A DNA stretch of 64,000 bases from Brachionus manjavacas (Eukaryota > Rotifera > Eurotatoria > Ploima > Brachionidae), in assembly GCA_019054805.1 (NCBI GenBank), contig JAHQIY010000033.1:496001-560000 (forward strand). Direction: 5' to 3'. The translations under genes and the position numbers were made by a program. Below are positions 11,570-24,700 of the stretch, in pieces (within the stretch, counting starts at the first letter, position 1; each line of letters starts with the position of its first letter). The notes beneath the pieces are model-generated. The model was not told where the DNA came from. It saw nothing but the letters and a program-made list of their open reading frames with translations, and ran no database searches.

Positions 11570-11800
11570 ATTTGCCGAAAGGGGAGCGACCGATCTCCTA
11601 GCGGCCTACCGACCAAAGTTGGTTATTTTTAAAATTAAAAAAAAAAGGATAAAACTAATGCTGTTTAAAGCCTTATGTTGACCAACAGTAGTATATGGGT
11701 GCGAGCTTCTAAAGATAAATTCAAGTCATATTAGAAAACTCAAATAGAATCATGCTATTTCATTAGAAAAATTAACGAAAAAATTATTTTAGAATTTTTA
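11570..11800 (+). pseudogene. Non-LTR reverse-transcriptase C-terminal scrap
   Basis: From about 11655 one frame reads Leu-Phe-Lys-Ala-Leu-Cys, a stop, then Pro-Thr-Val-Val-Tyr-Gly-Cys-Glu-Leu. This is the conserved segment that follows the catalytic domain in many non-LTR reverse transcriptases (usually KALVRPTVLYG). It is interrupted by stops and ends within 40 codons. Just upstream (11575-11625) is an isolated G+C-rich patch that may belong to the same element. Confidence 0.5.
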
Positions 11801-14800
11801 ATAAAAAAGTATAAATTAAAATTTAATTTTTTAAATCAAGATATTTTTAAAGTTGAAAAAAATTTAGTGTTTTTTCAAATTTTCAAATTTTTATTGAGAT
11901 AAATTTAAAAAATAAATTTTTAAATATAAATTTTTTATTTTCATGTTATTCAGTCTATATTTTAGTAGATTTAAAATTTTTGGATTTTATAAACTATAAA
12001 AATTTCAAATTGAAGGTCTAGAAAACGAAGGTCCATGTTATTTCACTTCAATTAAATATTAAATTAGATTAAATGAAATAAGTAGATCTCACTTTTTGTC
12101 ATCAACTCGGTTTCAAATAAAAATTAAGGTTATTTAATCACATTTTATTTTTATAGTTTAACACCATTAACTCTATCAAAGATCTACCTTCTTTTTGAGA
12201 CTCTACAAAATTTAAATAAAAGCCTTAAAAAAATTCGAATGAAAATAATAAATCACATAAAGAAAAAAGAGTTAATTTTGCAATTTTCTTTTTAATTTTA
12301 GAAAAATGATCTTTCTGTTTTTTTTTTACAAATTTTTCATTTTAAGAATAAAAATTACAATTATGGTTCCACCTAGAATTACAAAATAAGAGAAAATCAA
12401 CTTTTTTCGGAGAAGATAAAAATTAAAGTCTTGAAAAGCTACCCATATACTTTAATAAAACTTTCTAGCAACAACCTTTTTTATTTATTTGTACTTCTTC
12501 TATTCTTTTTTTTACGCTTATCACCTTAAAGTGTTCACACAATAAATAATAATTGTTAAAATATATGGATGCTATAATTGTAAAAAAATACCTGAAAAAT
12601 CTTTAATTTTTGCTAAATAAATCAACATGAAATAATTTGACCAAAAATTGAAAACGATGACAAGTTTAACAACGAAGAATTGATCATTGCTCATTTTGGA
12701 ATGAAACTTAATCCTTCCGTTCAGTAAAATAATTAAATTTTCTTGATAAGCGAAAATAATATGAAAAGAAGTTAAGAGAATTCTTCATAATAGAAAAAAA
12801 GAAATAAAATTTTTGCTCATTATTCCATTCAGTTTTGATATAAAATTCCGAATTTTGAGATATATAATTATATTACAAATATATCAAAAATAATAGTAAG
12901 ATAATGGTTAAAAAGGCTTTTTAGAACTCTACCAGAGTTAAATCGTATTTAAATTTTTTGAATTTAATTTTCCTCAAAACATTGATTGTGTAATGCGAGC
13001 CGAGTTTAAACCAAATTTTTAATTTATTCATTAAGATTCCATATTATCAAATAAATATTATCACAAGATTTTACTTTAAAAAAAGATTAAAATTTTTAGA
13101 AAATTTTTTTTAAAGTAGTCCAGCAGCTAAAATTGCTGAATTTTCAAATAAAATTACCTCTTTTTAAATAGCAATTGAAAAACTAGTCTAATTGAATTTC
13201 AAATGAAATGCATATTTACGTCAAATATTTAATTAATTTATCAAATTTTCAATTTTGTGTGCAAAGAAAGTAGTTCTAGCTCTTTAATTGCTTCTCACAA
13301 AGAAAAAATGCTAAAGATTAGTAAGTATTTTAATCATAATTTAAGTTTTATATTTTTTAATCTAAAATTATTTTTTTGATAGAATAAATTTCGACCAATG
13401 GTTTCATAAATTAAAACAAATCATTAGGCCTAGTCAAAAATTATCTTTTTTAAATGACATTATATTTGCCTAAATTTCAAAAAGCACTTAAACTTAACAT
13501 GAAGTCTGAGTGGCATTGAAATTATCTATATATTGAAGCTAGTTTTCACTTTTATTGGTTTGGTTGTTTAAATTATTTATAGTCCTCTTCTGATATTCAT
13601 TTTAAAATAAATATTTGAGTTAATTTCTATTTAAGAACTAAATTAACAACATCTAGTAAATTAGAATAAAACTGACTCTTGAAATTATCTCGAAGGTAAG
13701 TCCACAAACAGCTAATTAAAATATGTTTGCTTTTATGATCCAAAATTTATGTGGATTATCTGATGTTCATTCAAAATTTAGATTGGTCTCAAATCAAGTG
13801 TTTTTCAAGAGCTTGAACTCGGATCGGAATAAAGTCAGCTTCAAAAATTGTTTAAAAGATTTAACTTGTGTTTTAAGTTAAATTAAAACCTGATGCAAAT
13901 ATTTATTTAGGAAAATTAACAACAAAAATTGTTTTGTAGGATCTTAACAGAATTTTTTGTCAAATTTTAATTAAAACAATAAATAAGATTGAATTCAATT
14001 TTATTGTGATAAATTCAAAGCCTTTTTGATGCATATCGTTCAAGCGTTCCTATTGATTTAACATGGAAATTTGAATTTGCTTTTGAAAATTTAAAAATAA
14101 AAAAATATGAAATTTTTCTCGGTCGGAATCCAGAAATTTGCTCTGAATGTTAGGAAACAAAAATTGGTTAATTCAAATGGTTCTAAATTCTTTGCTTAAA
14201 AAAAAAAAATTCATTTCAATTTACTTTCAAGAATTACTTCTTGAATATAAAAAAACTTTTTTTTTATTTAAATTCAAAAACTTTTTTATATTTAAAAAAT
14301 AATTTTGGATGAAAAAAATGCATTACTTGGACTGTGAAATCGAGATAGAAAATTTTAGGTTGTTGGTTCGTTCTTTTCTCGCACTTTTCGTTATCCAAGT
14401 ACCAACAATCGATGTCAGATGAAAAAAAAGAGAGGAAAGACAACATTGGCAAAATTGCGCTTGGATAAAAAAATTTAAATTTTCAAACTATCAAATTGTT
14501 TAGACTGTGAAATCAAATTTTTTCGAAGTATTTTAATAACCAAAAAAAATTGATTGCTTTTATTAATTTAAATTAATGAAAGAATACAAAACCATTAAAA
14601 ATATTATGCTATAAACTAAACACAAACTGGCCTATTCATACATTCTTTAAAATTTTTAATTTAAATATTTACACTGGCCATGAGACCTTTTCTGAATAAA
14701 TTTTAGATTTTGCGACTTCAAATTTGCCCTTCTTTCAGGAAAAACTAAAATGAATAAACTATTTTTTAAAAGCTAAATAAAAAAAAAAAACAATAATTTA

Positions 14801-15960
14801 TTAAAACAAAAATTCATTTAATTTAAAATCAAATAAAATTAAAATTAAATTATTTAAAACATCGATTTCTTGTGATGAGTAGAAAAACTGGTACCATAAT
14901 CTTTTCTCAAATTTAATTCATAAATTTCTTTTGGAATTGTTCGGAGACAAAGTTGACATAGGAATTGTGAAGTTTTTTTCAATTGAGCCTCAATAAATTT
15001 TAAAAGAAAATTTTAATGAATTGAATTTAATTAATTTGATGTATTTGTTGATAATTTTTCAAAAAAAATGATAAATTTAATTCAATTTAGAAAACTTGGG
15101 TATTCTTACGTAACTTTTCGTAAAATTACGCAAAATTACGGAAGTTGACTTTTTTTTCGTAAGTTGTAAAAGGAAAAAAAATATCCTCTTTTCTTTGAAT
15201 TTCGTTGATTTTATTATTTTTTAGCTCTTTCAAAAATAGCGGTGCAAACACAAACAGATGATTTAAACATCATGTAAAAGAAAATTTGCAAATATGAGAG
15301 CGATTTATTATTTTTAACCAATTTTTCTCAATAAATCATCAATGTTACTAATTATTAATTTTTCGAAAGTTTTTTGTTTATAAAAAAATTAATTATCAAT
15401 ATAGATTTTTTTTATTAAAACATTCAGTATTTATTCTAATTTTTATTAAAATACTAAAATAATTTTTTTAAATTTTAAATTGATTGATTTAAAATTGGTC
15501 AGATCTTATTAGACTCAATAAACAAACAGAAGATCATCAACTCTCTGAAATATGCTCCGAAGAGGCTGAAGAAAACGAAAATTAATTGAAAATCTAGAAA
15601 ACAATTTGTTAAATTCTACTCTGTTCGATTCTAATTCTGTTCAGATCAAAACCTGGTAGGAAAAAAGGTAAATGAATGATATATTAGTGAATAAACAGGA
15701 CTTTCATATGTAGGTTTTAGTTTTAGTTTTTTTTTTTTGTATAAAATTAAACTTTTTGATTTTTCAGAAATTTTGGTGCATTGGTTATCTCAAGCCAAAT
15801 GTAAATCGAAATTAACAGGATTTCTATTTAATAGAGAAGATAAAATGCTTAACTAGATGATGATAATATTAATAAAAATGATAATTTCTTCAATATATTC
15901 CCTGAGTTCAATTTTATCCAGACAATGAAGCAATATTTTGGTCTTTCAAAAGTTTGTCTT
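11800..15960. other. Gene-free AT-rich stretch
   Basis: I see no gene. Frames of up to 62 codons are compositional. Around 15105-15170 there is a cluster of TTACG/CGTAA phrases resembling one near 34.6-34.9 kb, possibly a shared decayed repeat. Confidence 0.55.
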
Positions 15961-15964
15961 TATT

Positions 15965-16140
15965 AGTTTTAAAACGGTTAATTGTTTTGATTCCACTCAT
16001 TGACAAATATGTTGGTGAAAAACTTAAATCTTTGTGCGCAGTTATTAGCAAGTTCCTTTCTCAACTTTTGACCATATGCTTCCTTGTGCCTAATGTTTTC
16101 ACAGAGTAATAATGATGCAAATCAAATAATTTGTAAATTT
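15965..16140 (-). pseudogene. Non-LTR reverse-transcriptase C-terminal remnant
   Basis: On the minus strand two frames, joined by a one-base shift, read Gly-Thr-Arg-Lys-His...Lys, then Leu-Arg-Lys-Glu-Leu...Arg-Phe-Lys-Phe-Phe-Thr-Asn...Val-Asn-Glu-Trp-Asn. This is the standard C-terminal signature of CR1/Jockey-type elements (TRGH..KL, FF..R..N.WN). Only about 60 residues remain, with frame breaks, so it is a dead fragment in the 3' flank of the SOGA/MTCL gene. Confidence 0.6.
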
Positions 16141-16149
16141 TTCTTAGCC

Positions 16150-17130
16150 GTAGGTAGTGTACTCAATAAGTTAAACTCGAGAAAAAAACATCCAATTTAC
16201 CAAGAATCATTTAAAATTAAAATTATTTTTTTCAAAAATTTTTTTCTAAAAAATTTATTTTAAAAGGTAAAAAAAACAATTTAAACATTTTTGAACTCTT
16301 AAAATAATAATTTCAATTTTTGAAACAATGATATTTTTTGACAAAATTTTATTTTCATTACTGTGGGTTTACGTGTAGATTTTCTACTTGGTTTTAGCAA
16401 GCGAAATCAATTAGTTTAAAAACATGAAATTCTTTAAATCAAGAATTTTGGTTTTCAACAAAACTTAAAAATAAATTAAAGAAATAACAATTAAATACGG
16501 TCGACAAAATAACAATACCAAAAAAAATATAAAAAAATCTCCTGCTGTAGCTTATTATTATTATTTTTATTTATGAATTTTTTCCTTTTTTTAATGTAAG
16601 TCCAATTGTATCAATTTAATTTTCAAAATTCTTTTAAAACACATTTAAAAAATTAAAACATCAGATTGTAAAATTATTTTAATAAACTCTATTTTAAATT
16701 TTTTTTTCAAAATTTGAATTAATTTTGAGTAATTTAAGCTTTAATTGGTCTTTAATAGACTTGTGCACTAGCTCGTTGACTTTTTTTAAACTTTAAACAA
16801 AATAAAAAAATAATTTTTAGAGTAAAATTTATTCAAAATTTCATAAATAATCGGTGATATAAATATATCATTTAAAATAAGAAGAGTCAAATTCTCTTGG
16901 CAAATATTATGTCCGTAAGGCAATCTAAACATTTAAATTCAGTGCTAAATTGACCAGCAATAGAAATACTCAAAATCTTTAAAAACAAACATGTAAAAGT
17001 AGAACTTAATCACCCAACGATCAAATCGCTCAATAGGTGCATTATCAATAATTTGTCATTTGAAATAGATGTAAAGAGAAAAAAAAGAAGCCACAATCAA
17101 AACATTCAATGGAAGAACCAGTGCTTAATC
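16150..17130. other. Gene-free stretch
   Basis: A/T-rich with no supportable feature. Confidence 0.5.
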
Positions 17131-17136
17131 TACTTT

Positions 17137-17142
17137 TTTATT
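17137..17142 (-). terminator. Candidate poly(A) signal of the SOGA/MTCL gene
   Basis: AATAAA on the minus strand about 190 bases after the stop codon. Such hexamers are common in DNA this A/T-rich, so the call is tentative. Confidence 0.3.
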
Positions 17143-17330
17143 TTTAAATCTAAAATTTTACTTCCCGCTCAAAGTATTTACAAAAAGTAAAATTTGCGCT
17201 CAAGACTCATTTGGGGATGGGGACATTGAGCTATTCTGCTTACATAAATAGCTTGAATAATTTCATAGATTAAGGGTGATACAGAGCCTTGACTTAGAAA
17301 GAAAAAGAAAACCAACAAAAAATTCGTTGC

Positions 17331-18783
17331 TTAATTATTGAACATCAATGGCCTGGAAGTTGAAGTGGTCCTCATCAATTTTTCGATGCTAGTCTCTCTG
17401 GTCGAGTCGTTGGACTCGACCGATTGTTGTCTACAATTGTTTTTGGAACTTGGTGGAGTCTCTGATCTTCTCAAAATGGACTGTATGGGCTTGCCGTTGG
17501 ACAGAGTGCTTTTGGACTTTTGGTTCGATGCGGACTCCAAGGCGCTTTGCAGCAGGTCCGGAAAATCAATTGTTTTTGCTTTGTTCGAGGTGAATCTTCC
17601 TCTAAGATTAAACGTTTGCACAGGACCTTTTGGTGGCTTGTCCACATTGTTGGTACTTGCCGAAGTCTTGAGTCTTTGTTGACTCAGAAAATTCATCTTT
17701 CCGCCCGATTCTTCGAACCGGGACTTTTTTTCCACGCTCTTGGCGGGCTCATCGGTCTCCGAGCCGGATTTTTCCGGCTCTTTAAATTTAACACTCTTGA
17801 CAATTTCGCTATTTTGCGACTGGCTCTGGTTATCCATGAAATTTTTCCTCAACATTTCCACTTTGGATGCAGCATTTGTCAGACCGGTGAATTTTCTCAC
17901 CGTGTTCTTGCACTCAACTGCACCGTCTTTGGTTGACATCGAGGATCCAGTTATGACAGAAGTGTTGTCCAGCTCGTCGTACTCGTCCAGGGTTTGGTTG
18001 ACTAGTTTAAGGCCATTTTGTTTTGAACTTTGGATTGATGAGGTAGTCGATTGATTGTCAATAAATTCACATGAAAGAGATTTGGCTTTGTCATTGGAAG
18101 ACGAGCTCAAGCATTTTTCACCAGGTTGGGCTGTGTTGGCTCGGACAAGTCGATCTGTGCCAGAGTGGTACGATGCGCTCATTATTGATTCCTTTTTGAC
18201 CGGGAGACCTGGCGCCGGTTCCTCTACTGAGCCGGTCATGTGGACAGTAAAGCTTTTATTTTTGCCACTGATGTCTTCCGAAGTGCCGATGGTGGTGGTG
18301 GTTGTGGGCGCAAGACTGCTTGCTTTGATGTTTCGGTTTGTTCGGTTGAATGGAGAGCGCGGTCTAAGACTGCGCAAAATTTTTGACGGACTCAGAGCCC
18401 GCTCTCTAAGATTCTTTTTATTTTCCTCTTCAGACTTGGCTGGACCAATTTGCTGAGACTGTGCCAACTTGGAGCTTTTTTTGTTCTTTAAATTTGTTGA
18501 TTCGCTCAGTTGGCATTTGTCCGGAGGTGGGGGCTGTGAACTTGAGCTGAATCGGATCTTGGCAAAGCGTCTGCCTAGGGAAAAAAATCGGCCAGGTGCA
18601 AATACCGAGCTGTCTCGGGAGCCAGGCTCCTTGGACACTGATTTGGCCCTTGGGGCCGACCCAGCTGATTGAGCAAATTTGTTTTCGGGAGGAACTGAAC
18701 AGCGAGATTCATGCTTGCCTGGTTCGCTGCTCAATGGCAGGCTGGTAATCGATGATTTCCGGTTCAAAGCTTTCATTGATTTT
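17331..18783 (-). CDS. SOGA/MTCL last exon (disordered Ser/Lys-rich tail)
   Basis: The largest exon (1,453 bp) enters in phase 2 after a 57-bp intron and runs to the TAA at 17333-17331. It encodes about 484 residues rich in Ser, Lys, Pro and Thr without an ordered domain. Clusters of Arg-Ser-Pro-like motifs (LSPSKILRSLRPRSPF) look like kinase and microtubule-binding sites. G+C is clearly higher than in neighbouring introns, which supports coding. An in-frame ATG occurs at 18776 and could be mistaken for a gene start, but the phase-matched 71-bp exon upstream argues that this is only a C-terminal exon. Confidence 0.8.
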
Positions 18784-21700
18784 CTTCAGATGAAATTTTT
18801 TTAATTTTAATCTTTCACTCAATTTTTAGTTTAGGCTTACGATTTAACAATGTCCATGAATTTTTTATGAGTACCCAAGTTATCTTTGACTCGATTTATT
18901 TTTTTAAATGCCTTAAATTTTCAATAATTTTATTAATTTTATTTCAAAAAAATTTTTTTTAAAGTTTAAAGCAAAATTTTAAATACTTGGTCGAATTCGC
19001 TTTCCAAATCGGTTCGATCCTTGAAATCATCAATAATTTTTAAATCAGGGTTGTCTTCATTATTCAAATATTTGTATTGATTATTAATCATTTTAGCTTC
19101 GCTTTGATCCGGTTCTAGGGAACCAAATTTTAAGTCGAGTAAAGTAGACGTGCCGCCAACTAAATTGTTCAATGATTGATGTTTGCTCGATTTTGAGGAT
19201 TCTAGACTAATCGAGTCTTTTCCACAGCCGATTCCAAATACATTTGAAGGTACAGGCTCTTTTGAGTATAATGCTCGAACCTTAAAATTTTTTTAAATTA
19301 AATATTTGATGAAATGGACAATGAATTTATAAAGTAAAGAAAATTGACTTTTAATTATTTTTATTTTTAGAGGTCTTTGTTGGTAATCCTTTTCCTTAAG
19401 ATTAGAATTTGAAAAAGACCTAAATTTTCTCCAAGTATTTCACCCAGAAGGATTCGTAGAGTTGACCAAAGAAGCAAATCGGAAATTAATCTAAATTAGC
19501 AAATGTCACCAGTTTTTATGATGATTTAGAATTTTCATTTAGTGTTTATTTTAATAAATATCATGAATAAATTTTATTTTAAAAAGTTTGAATTTTTTAA
19601 ATATTTTAAATTTTTTTTACCCACGTTTAATTTACAATAAGCATAATTTTTGTCGTCTTGAAATTAAAGGAAAATAAATCAGAAAATTAATGAAATTTTT
19701 TAATTGTAAAATTGGAAATCAATTTAATTATTAAAAAATTCAAAAAAAAATTATTACAAAAATCTATAAGATTAATGATTTGATTTTACAAAATTCTAAT
19801 ATGAAGTCTAATTTTCAGTTGACTTAATTTCTTTTGTCCTAATTTTCAATTGAATTTAAAATATTTGAGGAAAATATTTTAAGATTTTATTTTTTCAAAA
19901 CCTTGATTTTTTACCTTTAAATTTGAATAAAAAATTTATTAATAGAAAAAATTAATTAAATAAAAGAATAATAATGATTTTCAAATTCACTAAAAGGTAA
20001 GAAAAGATTTTTTTTGTGATTTATCGAATAAAATTGATAAAAAAAAATCAAAAAAGTTTATTTTTAAATTTTGTATTTAAAACTAGTATTAAAAATTTTC
20101 TGTCAAAGAAGTTAATTAATTTTTAAATAATTTTAACAAAGTTTTCGCTAAAAATAAATTAAATAATTTGAAAGGCAGGCGTTTTCTTGACTGTTTCTTT
20201 AATAGAGTTTTTTTCACCTTTGTTAATGTAATCAAATTTTTCAATACTAAAATTTAATATTTTTTACCCTAAAAAATACGATTGAAAGCTTTATGGTTTT
20301 AGTGTTAATGATTTGTTTCATTCATAATAAAATATTTGAAATCTTAAGCTATTTTTTTATTTTAATCGAAATTTTTTTCAAATAAATCCTAATTAAAAGT
20401 CGTAATCTTAGATACCTAAGTAACTTTGATACAAAGTTTAGTACTTAAAAAAATCGAAAATAATTATCAATTATTTAAAAATCGATTTAAAAAAAAAAAT
20501 ACAAATTTTTATTAAAAACTTAATTATCAGTCAAAAGCTAAATTATCTAAGCATAGTGTTCTATATCAGACAAATTAATTTCTTATTAATAATAAAATCC
20601 TCTATTGCTAAAAAAATGTGCAGAAGCCTTTACTGTTCCTTTAACTTTAATTTTCAGAAAGTCTTTATCTAATAGTCAGCTTCCAATACAATTCAGATCA
20701 GCAAATATTACTCCATTGTTTAAAAAAGGTGATAAATCAACGGCCAGCAATTATCGTCCCGTGTCTTTAACTTCAATTCCGTGCAAAATAATGGAAAGCA
20801 TAATAAGAACTAAAATGGAAGACTATCTTTATAAGAACAATATTATATCTAAAGAACAGCATGGATTTGTCAGGAAAAAGTCATGTACATCTAATCTTAT
20901 GGAAACTCTAGATTTCATCTCAATGAGTCTAGACAAAAGTATTCCTGTTGATGTAATTCTGCTAGATTTTGCCAAAGCATTTGATACTGTTCCGCACAGA
21001 CGACTAATAGCTAAATTGAAAGCGTATGGCTTTGATGGTCTGACACTAAAATGGATTGAAGCTTTCTTGAAAAATAGAAGACAACGAGTTGTTCAAGGTG
21101 AAATTTTGTCGGATTGGGTTGAGATTTTTAGCGGTGTACCACAAGGATCAGTGATTGGTCCACTTTTGTTCGTTTTGTATATCAATGATCTACCAAAAGG
21201 AATAGAGAATTTTGTCAAAATGTATGCAGATGATACAAAAATATTCTCGCAAACGGTATCAGAAATAAGCGCAGTGAAACTTCAATCAGATTTAGATTTA
21301 ATTTTCAAGTGGACTCAAGATTGGCTTCTTCTCTTCAACACATCAAAATGTGTGGTTATGCATTACGGTCATAAAAACAAAAAATTCACTTATTTTATTA
21401 ATGGTAAACAGTTATCAACGTCTGAAACCGAAAGAGATCTTGGAGTTATCTTCAATACAAATCTCAAATGGAAAAATCAAGTGATAGAGGCTACAAACAA
21501 AGCAAATCAAATGTTGGGTCGCATCAGGAAATCATTCGCTCGTTTTGATTGTAAGTTATTTAGATCATTGTATTTAACTTTTGTTCGTCCTCTTTTGGAA
21601 TTTGCTGTGCCTGTATGGTCTCCATTTCTTAAGTCGGATTGTGAGAATCTTGAGAGGATTCAACGCAGAGCTACGAAATTTGTTTCTTCAATTAGAAACA

Positions 21701-24700
21701 AACCGTATGAAAGCAGATTGAAGGCTTTAAACATTCCAAATCTGGTGGAAAGAAGAAAAAGAGGTGATCTAATTCAATTATACAAGTTCATGCATGGAAT
21801 AGAATTGGTTGAAAAAAGCAACAATTTTAATGTCACCAAAATCCAAGGAAGAGGTCACTGCTTCAAATATCACAAAGAAATTTCGAGGCTCCAACATAGA
21901 GATAACTTTTTTTCAACAGAACCGCTAACATATGGAACTCACTGCCAAATCAATTAGTTGAAGCCCCTAATGTTAACAGCTTTAAAGCAGGCATTGATTG
22001 CTGGATGAGCAGCAATCAATCACATCAGCTGTCATAGTGTGCCTTATCAGCACACTCGCTGGCTAGCCAGCTACAGTCAAAACTACTACTACTACTACTA
22101 AAATTAATAAAAAAAAATTGTTTCCCAAAAATTGTAAAGAATTTTACAATCGTTATTTTATATAAGTTTTATCCGACGGAGGCTAATAGACCCAAAATTA
22201 ATGCCTGACTAAAAATTGATTTCAAATCAAGTTTAAAAAATTTTTAAAATAAAATCTAAATTACTAAAATGGCTTAATCATTTAAAAAAAATTATTTTTT
22301 TTAATTATATTCTTTATTTTTTATTGTTTCGAACAAGGTAAAAATCTAATGATGTAATTTAATCTCAAAACACTTTACCCTTGAGTTTCAAACTAAATTA
22401 ATTAATATTAAAAAATAATTACCACATTTAAAAGTTCGTTCAGCTTCATATTACAATCAATCAAAAGATTTTCTTTCATTTCAATTTGATTTTTGAATTC
22501 TTCTTTAGCATAAATCCAATCTAGTCGATCAGTGTCATAGGCATCTTTAAGATCGAACAAAAAGCGTCTGACATGATCCATTTCATCAAGCATTATTTCA
22601 AGCTGGAATAAAATTAAAAAAAGAAAAAACCAATTTTTGTGCCAAGCTTACCTCGCGAATTCTATTTTTTAAAAAGTCATTTTCTCCATGCAAAGATTGT
22701 AGCTTGTCATTTTGGGCCATTTGATCCATCATAGAATTATTTGGATTGGAATTTTTGGTGGCTAATTGAGACTGCAGATCAGCAATGGTGTTTTCCAGGA
22801 TTTGAATTTGATGAGAAAATTCACGTCGTTCCTTGTCCCAGGCAAAGTCAATTTCTTTTTTAGAACGCTTCAAAGTGGACAACTTGGACAGTTGCTCTTC
22901 CAACTAAGAATTTATTAATTAAAAAATTTCCTTTATTGATTAGAATACTTTATTGTTCTGGCTTATAAATTGGACTCGTTGTGATTCCCAGTTGTTTTTT
23001 TCGATTGTGTGCTTGTTTTGATTGTCGATTATTTGCTCCTCAAGGCTTTGAAGTTTGAGGCGTAGTTTGTCCGCTGCTTTTTTCAGCTCTCGTCTCATTT
23101 CCACACTTTCTTCATACTTTACGACAGAAAAAACTCAATATTAAAATAATTTATTTAAATGTTATATAACAAATTTTTTTTTTTTTTCATTTCTGATCAA
23201 CTTTTGAAGAGATTTCTAATAATTTTTTAAGAGATATTTTTTGAAAGATGGTCAAATATTCCTCAAATCTATTAAATTTTCTTAATTTGATTATTAAAAC
23301 CTGTCTGAAAAGAAGGACTAAGTTCAGTTCAAACCTTATGGGGTATTTCCCGAAAAAATATGCTTTCAATAATTAGAATTAAAATTTCTCAAATTTTAAA
23401 GATCAATGAATTTTTTTTAATCTTTTGATCATTTTGAAACTTTTGTGTTCAAAATTAACCTAAAGTTTATTGATTCAAATAAACTTGATATAAAAAAAGT
23501 GCAGAAAAAGTTAAAATTAGAACTAAGATTAAATTAAAATTTTAAATTTTTTTTCATTTTTAATTATTTTTCACTCTGCTTCAACAATAAAAAAATTTAA
23601 ATCACCGATTAATGCGTAATATAACAATGAATTTTAAAATATTAAGCAAAAAAAATTAGTAAAGAAAATCATCAAAAGAGGATTATTTTGGTAAAATTTT
23701 CATTCTAAATTTTTATAACTGAATCCAGGAAAACATCACAAAATTTTTGACCAGTCTACATAACTTGTCGAGTCTTTATGTTAACATTATTATTAAAATT
23801 AACTTTTTTCAAAATTTTTTAATTTTTTGAAATCAAATCGTGGAAGATAAAAGAATTTTTATTTTTTATAATGGAAAAAAGTCTAAAAAACTTCTCGGGT
23901 CTTCAAATGATAAATTTGGTTCTGGCTCGACCAATTTATTAATTTATTTTCCAAGAGATGAAATGAACACAAAAAGAATAGCTTAATTTTTTTTTCAATC
24001 AAAGTCCATTTTTTCTTCTCATTTAGTAACTTTTAAATTAAATAGAAAAATAAGAATTAAAAGAGAAAGCCGTAGGCGAAACTAAATTCTAGAATTAGGA
24101 ATAAATAAATGCCATTTTTAATTATTTTTGAAGTGGCACTTTTTTTCTGTTTTAAATTTCTAAGAAAAATAAGCAATTAAATTTTAAAAAATAATAAGCT
24201 AAAAAAAAATGTTATTTTTTATAAAAACCAAAAGTTAATTTACCAATTTTTCCTTTTCGAGCAATTTTTGCTTTTGCCTATTCCAAGCATCCGAATCATT
24301 AGCATATTTGAGCGCTATTTCTTTTACAAGTTTTTGATTGTCTTTTAGCACTTGATCCTGAACTTCTTTTTCCTTAAAAAAAATTCCCATAAACTCTATT
24401 TATTAGAATAAAAAAAAATAGTCAAAATCTGACTTTTAGTAATTTTCTAATCTTGGAACGGTATGATTCGATTTCGGCGTCCAGATACTGAATTTTGGTC
24501 TCGTATTTTAGAGTCAAAGCTTCACTCTCTATCTTCTGTAGCATGAATTTTTCATTCTTTATTTCGTTTTCGATCTGTTCAGACTTGGTAGCTAAACATA
24601 CAAAAAAGTGAATTTTTATAAAATTCCAACCTGAAATTTTACAATTGGATTTTTTTATTTCATCCAGTTCTTGGTTGACTTTATCCTTTTCTTTGTTCAA

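Larger units (their letters stand above)
20594..22100 (+). mobile_element. CR1/L2-like non-LTR retrotransposon, 5'-truncated, antisense in SOGA/MTCL intron 11
   Basis: A + strand frame of about 450 codons covers a reverse-transcriptase domain in order: NYRPVSLTSIPCK, DFAKAFDTVPH, SGVPQGSVIGPLLF, the catalytic YADD box at 21223-21234, then the thumb and C-terminal RRATKFV and RRKRGDLIQLYK motifs. Its first codons already lie inside the reverse transcriptase, so the endonuclease and the front of ORF2 are missing. The C-terminal end is broken by a T-run one base shorter (21907-21913) than in the copy at 41.2 kb. The 3' UTR has a 6-bp-stem hairpin (22037-22055), a 14-bp palindrome (22058-22071) and a (CTA/ACT)6 tail. 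ATTAATAA-like sequence on both sides may be a target duplication. It sits in the intron between exons 11 and 12 in the opposite orientation to the gene. Confidence 0.9.

Noticed and set aside
17338-18672. Five plus-strand frames of 67-138 codons
   Set aside because: Antisense shadows of the last SOGA/MTCL exon.
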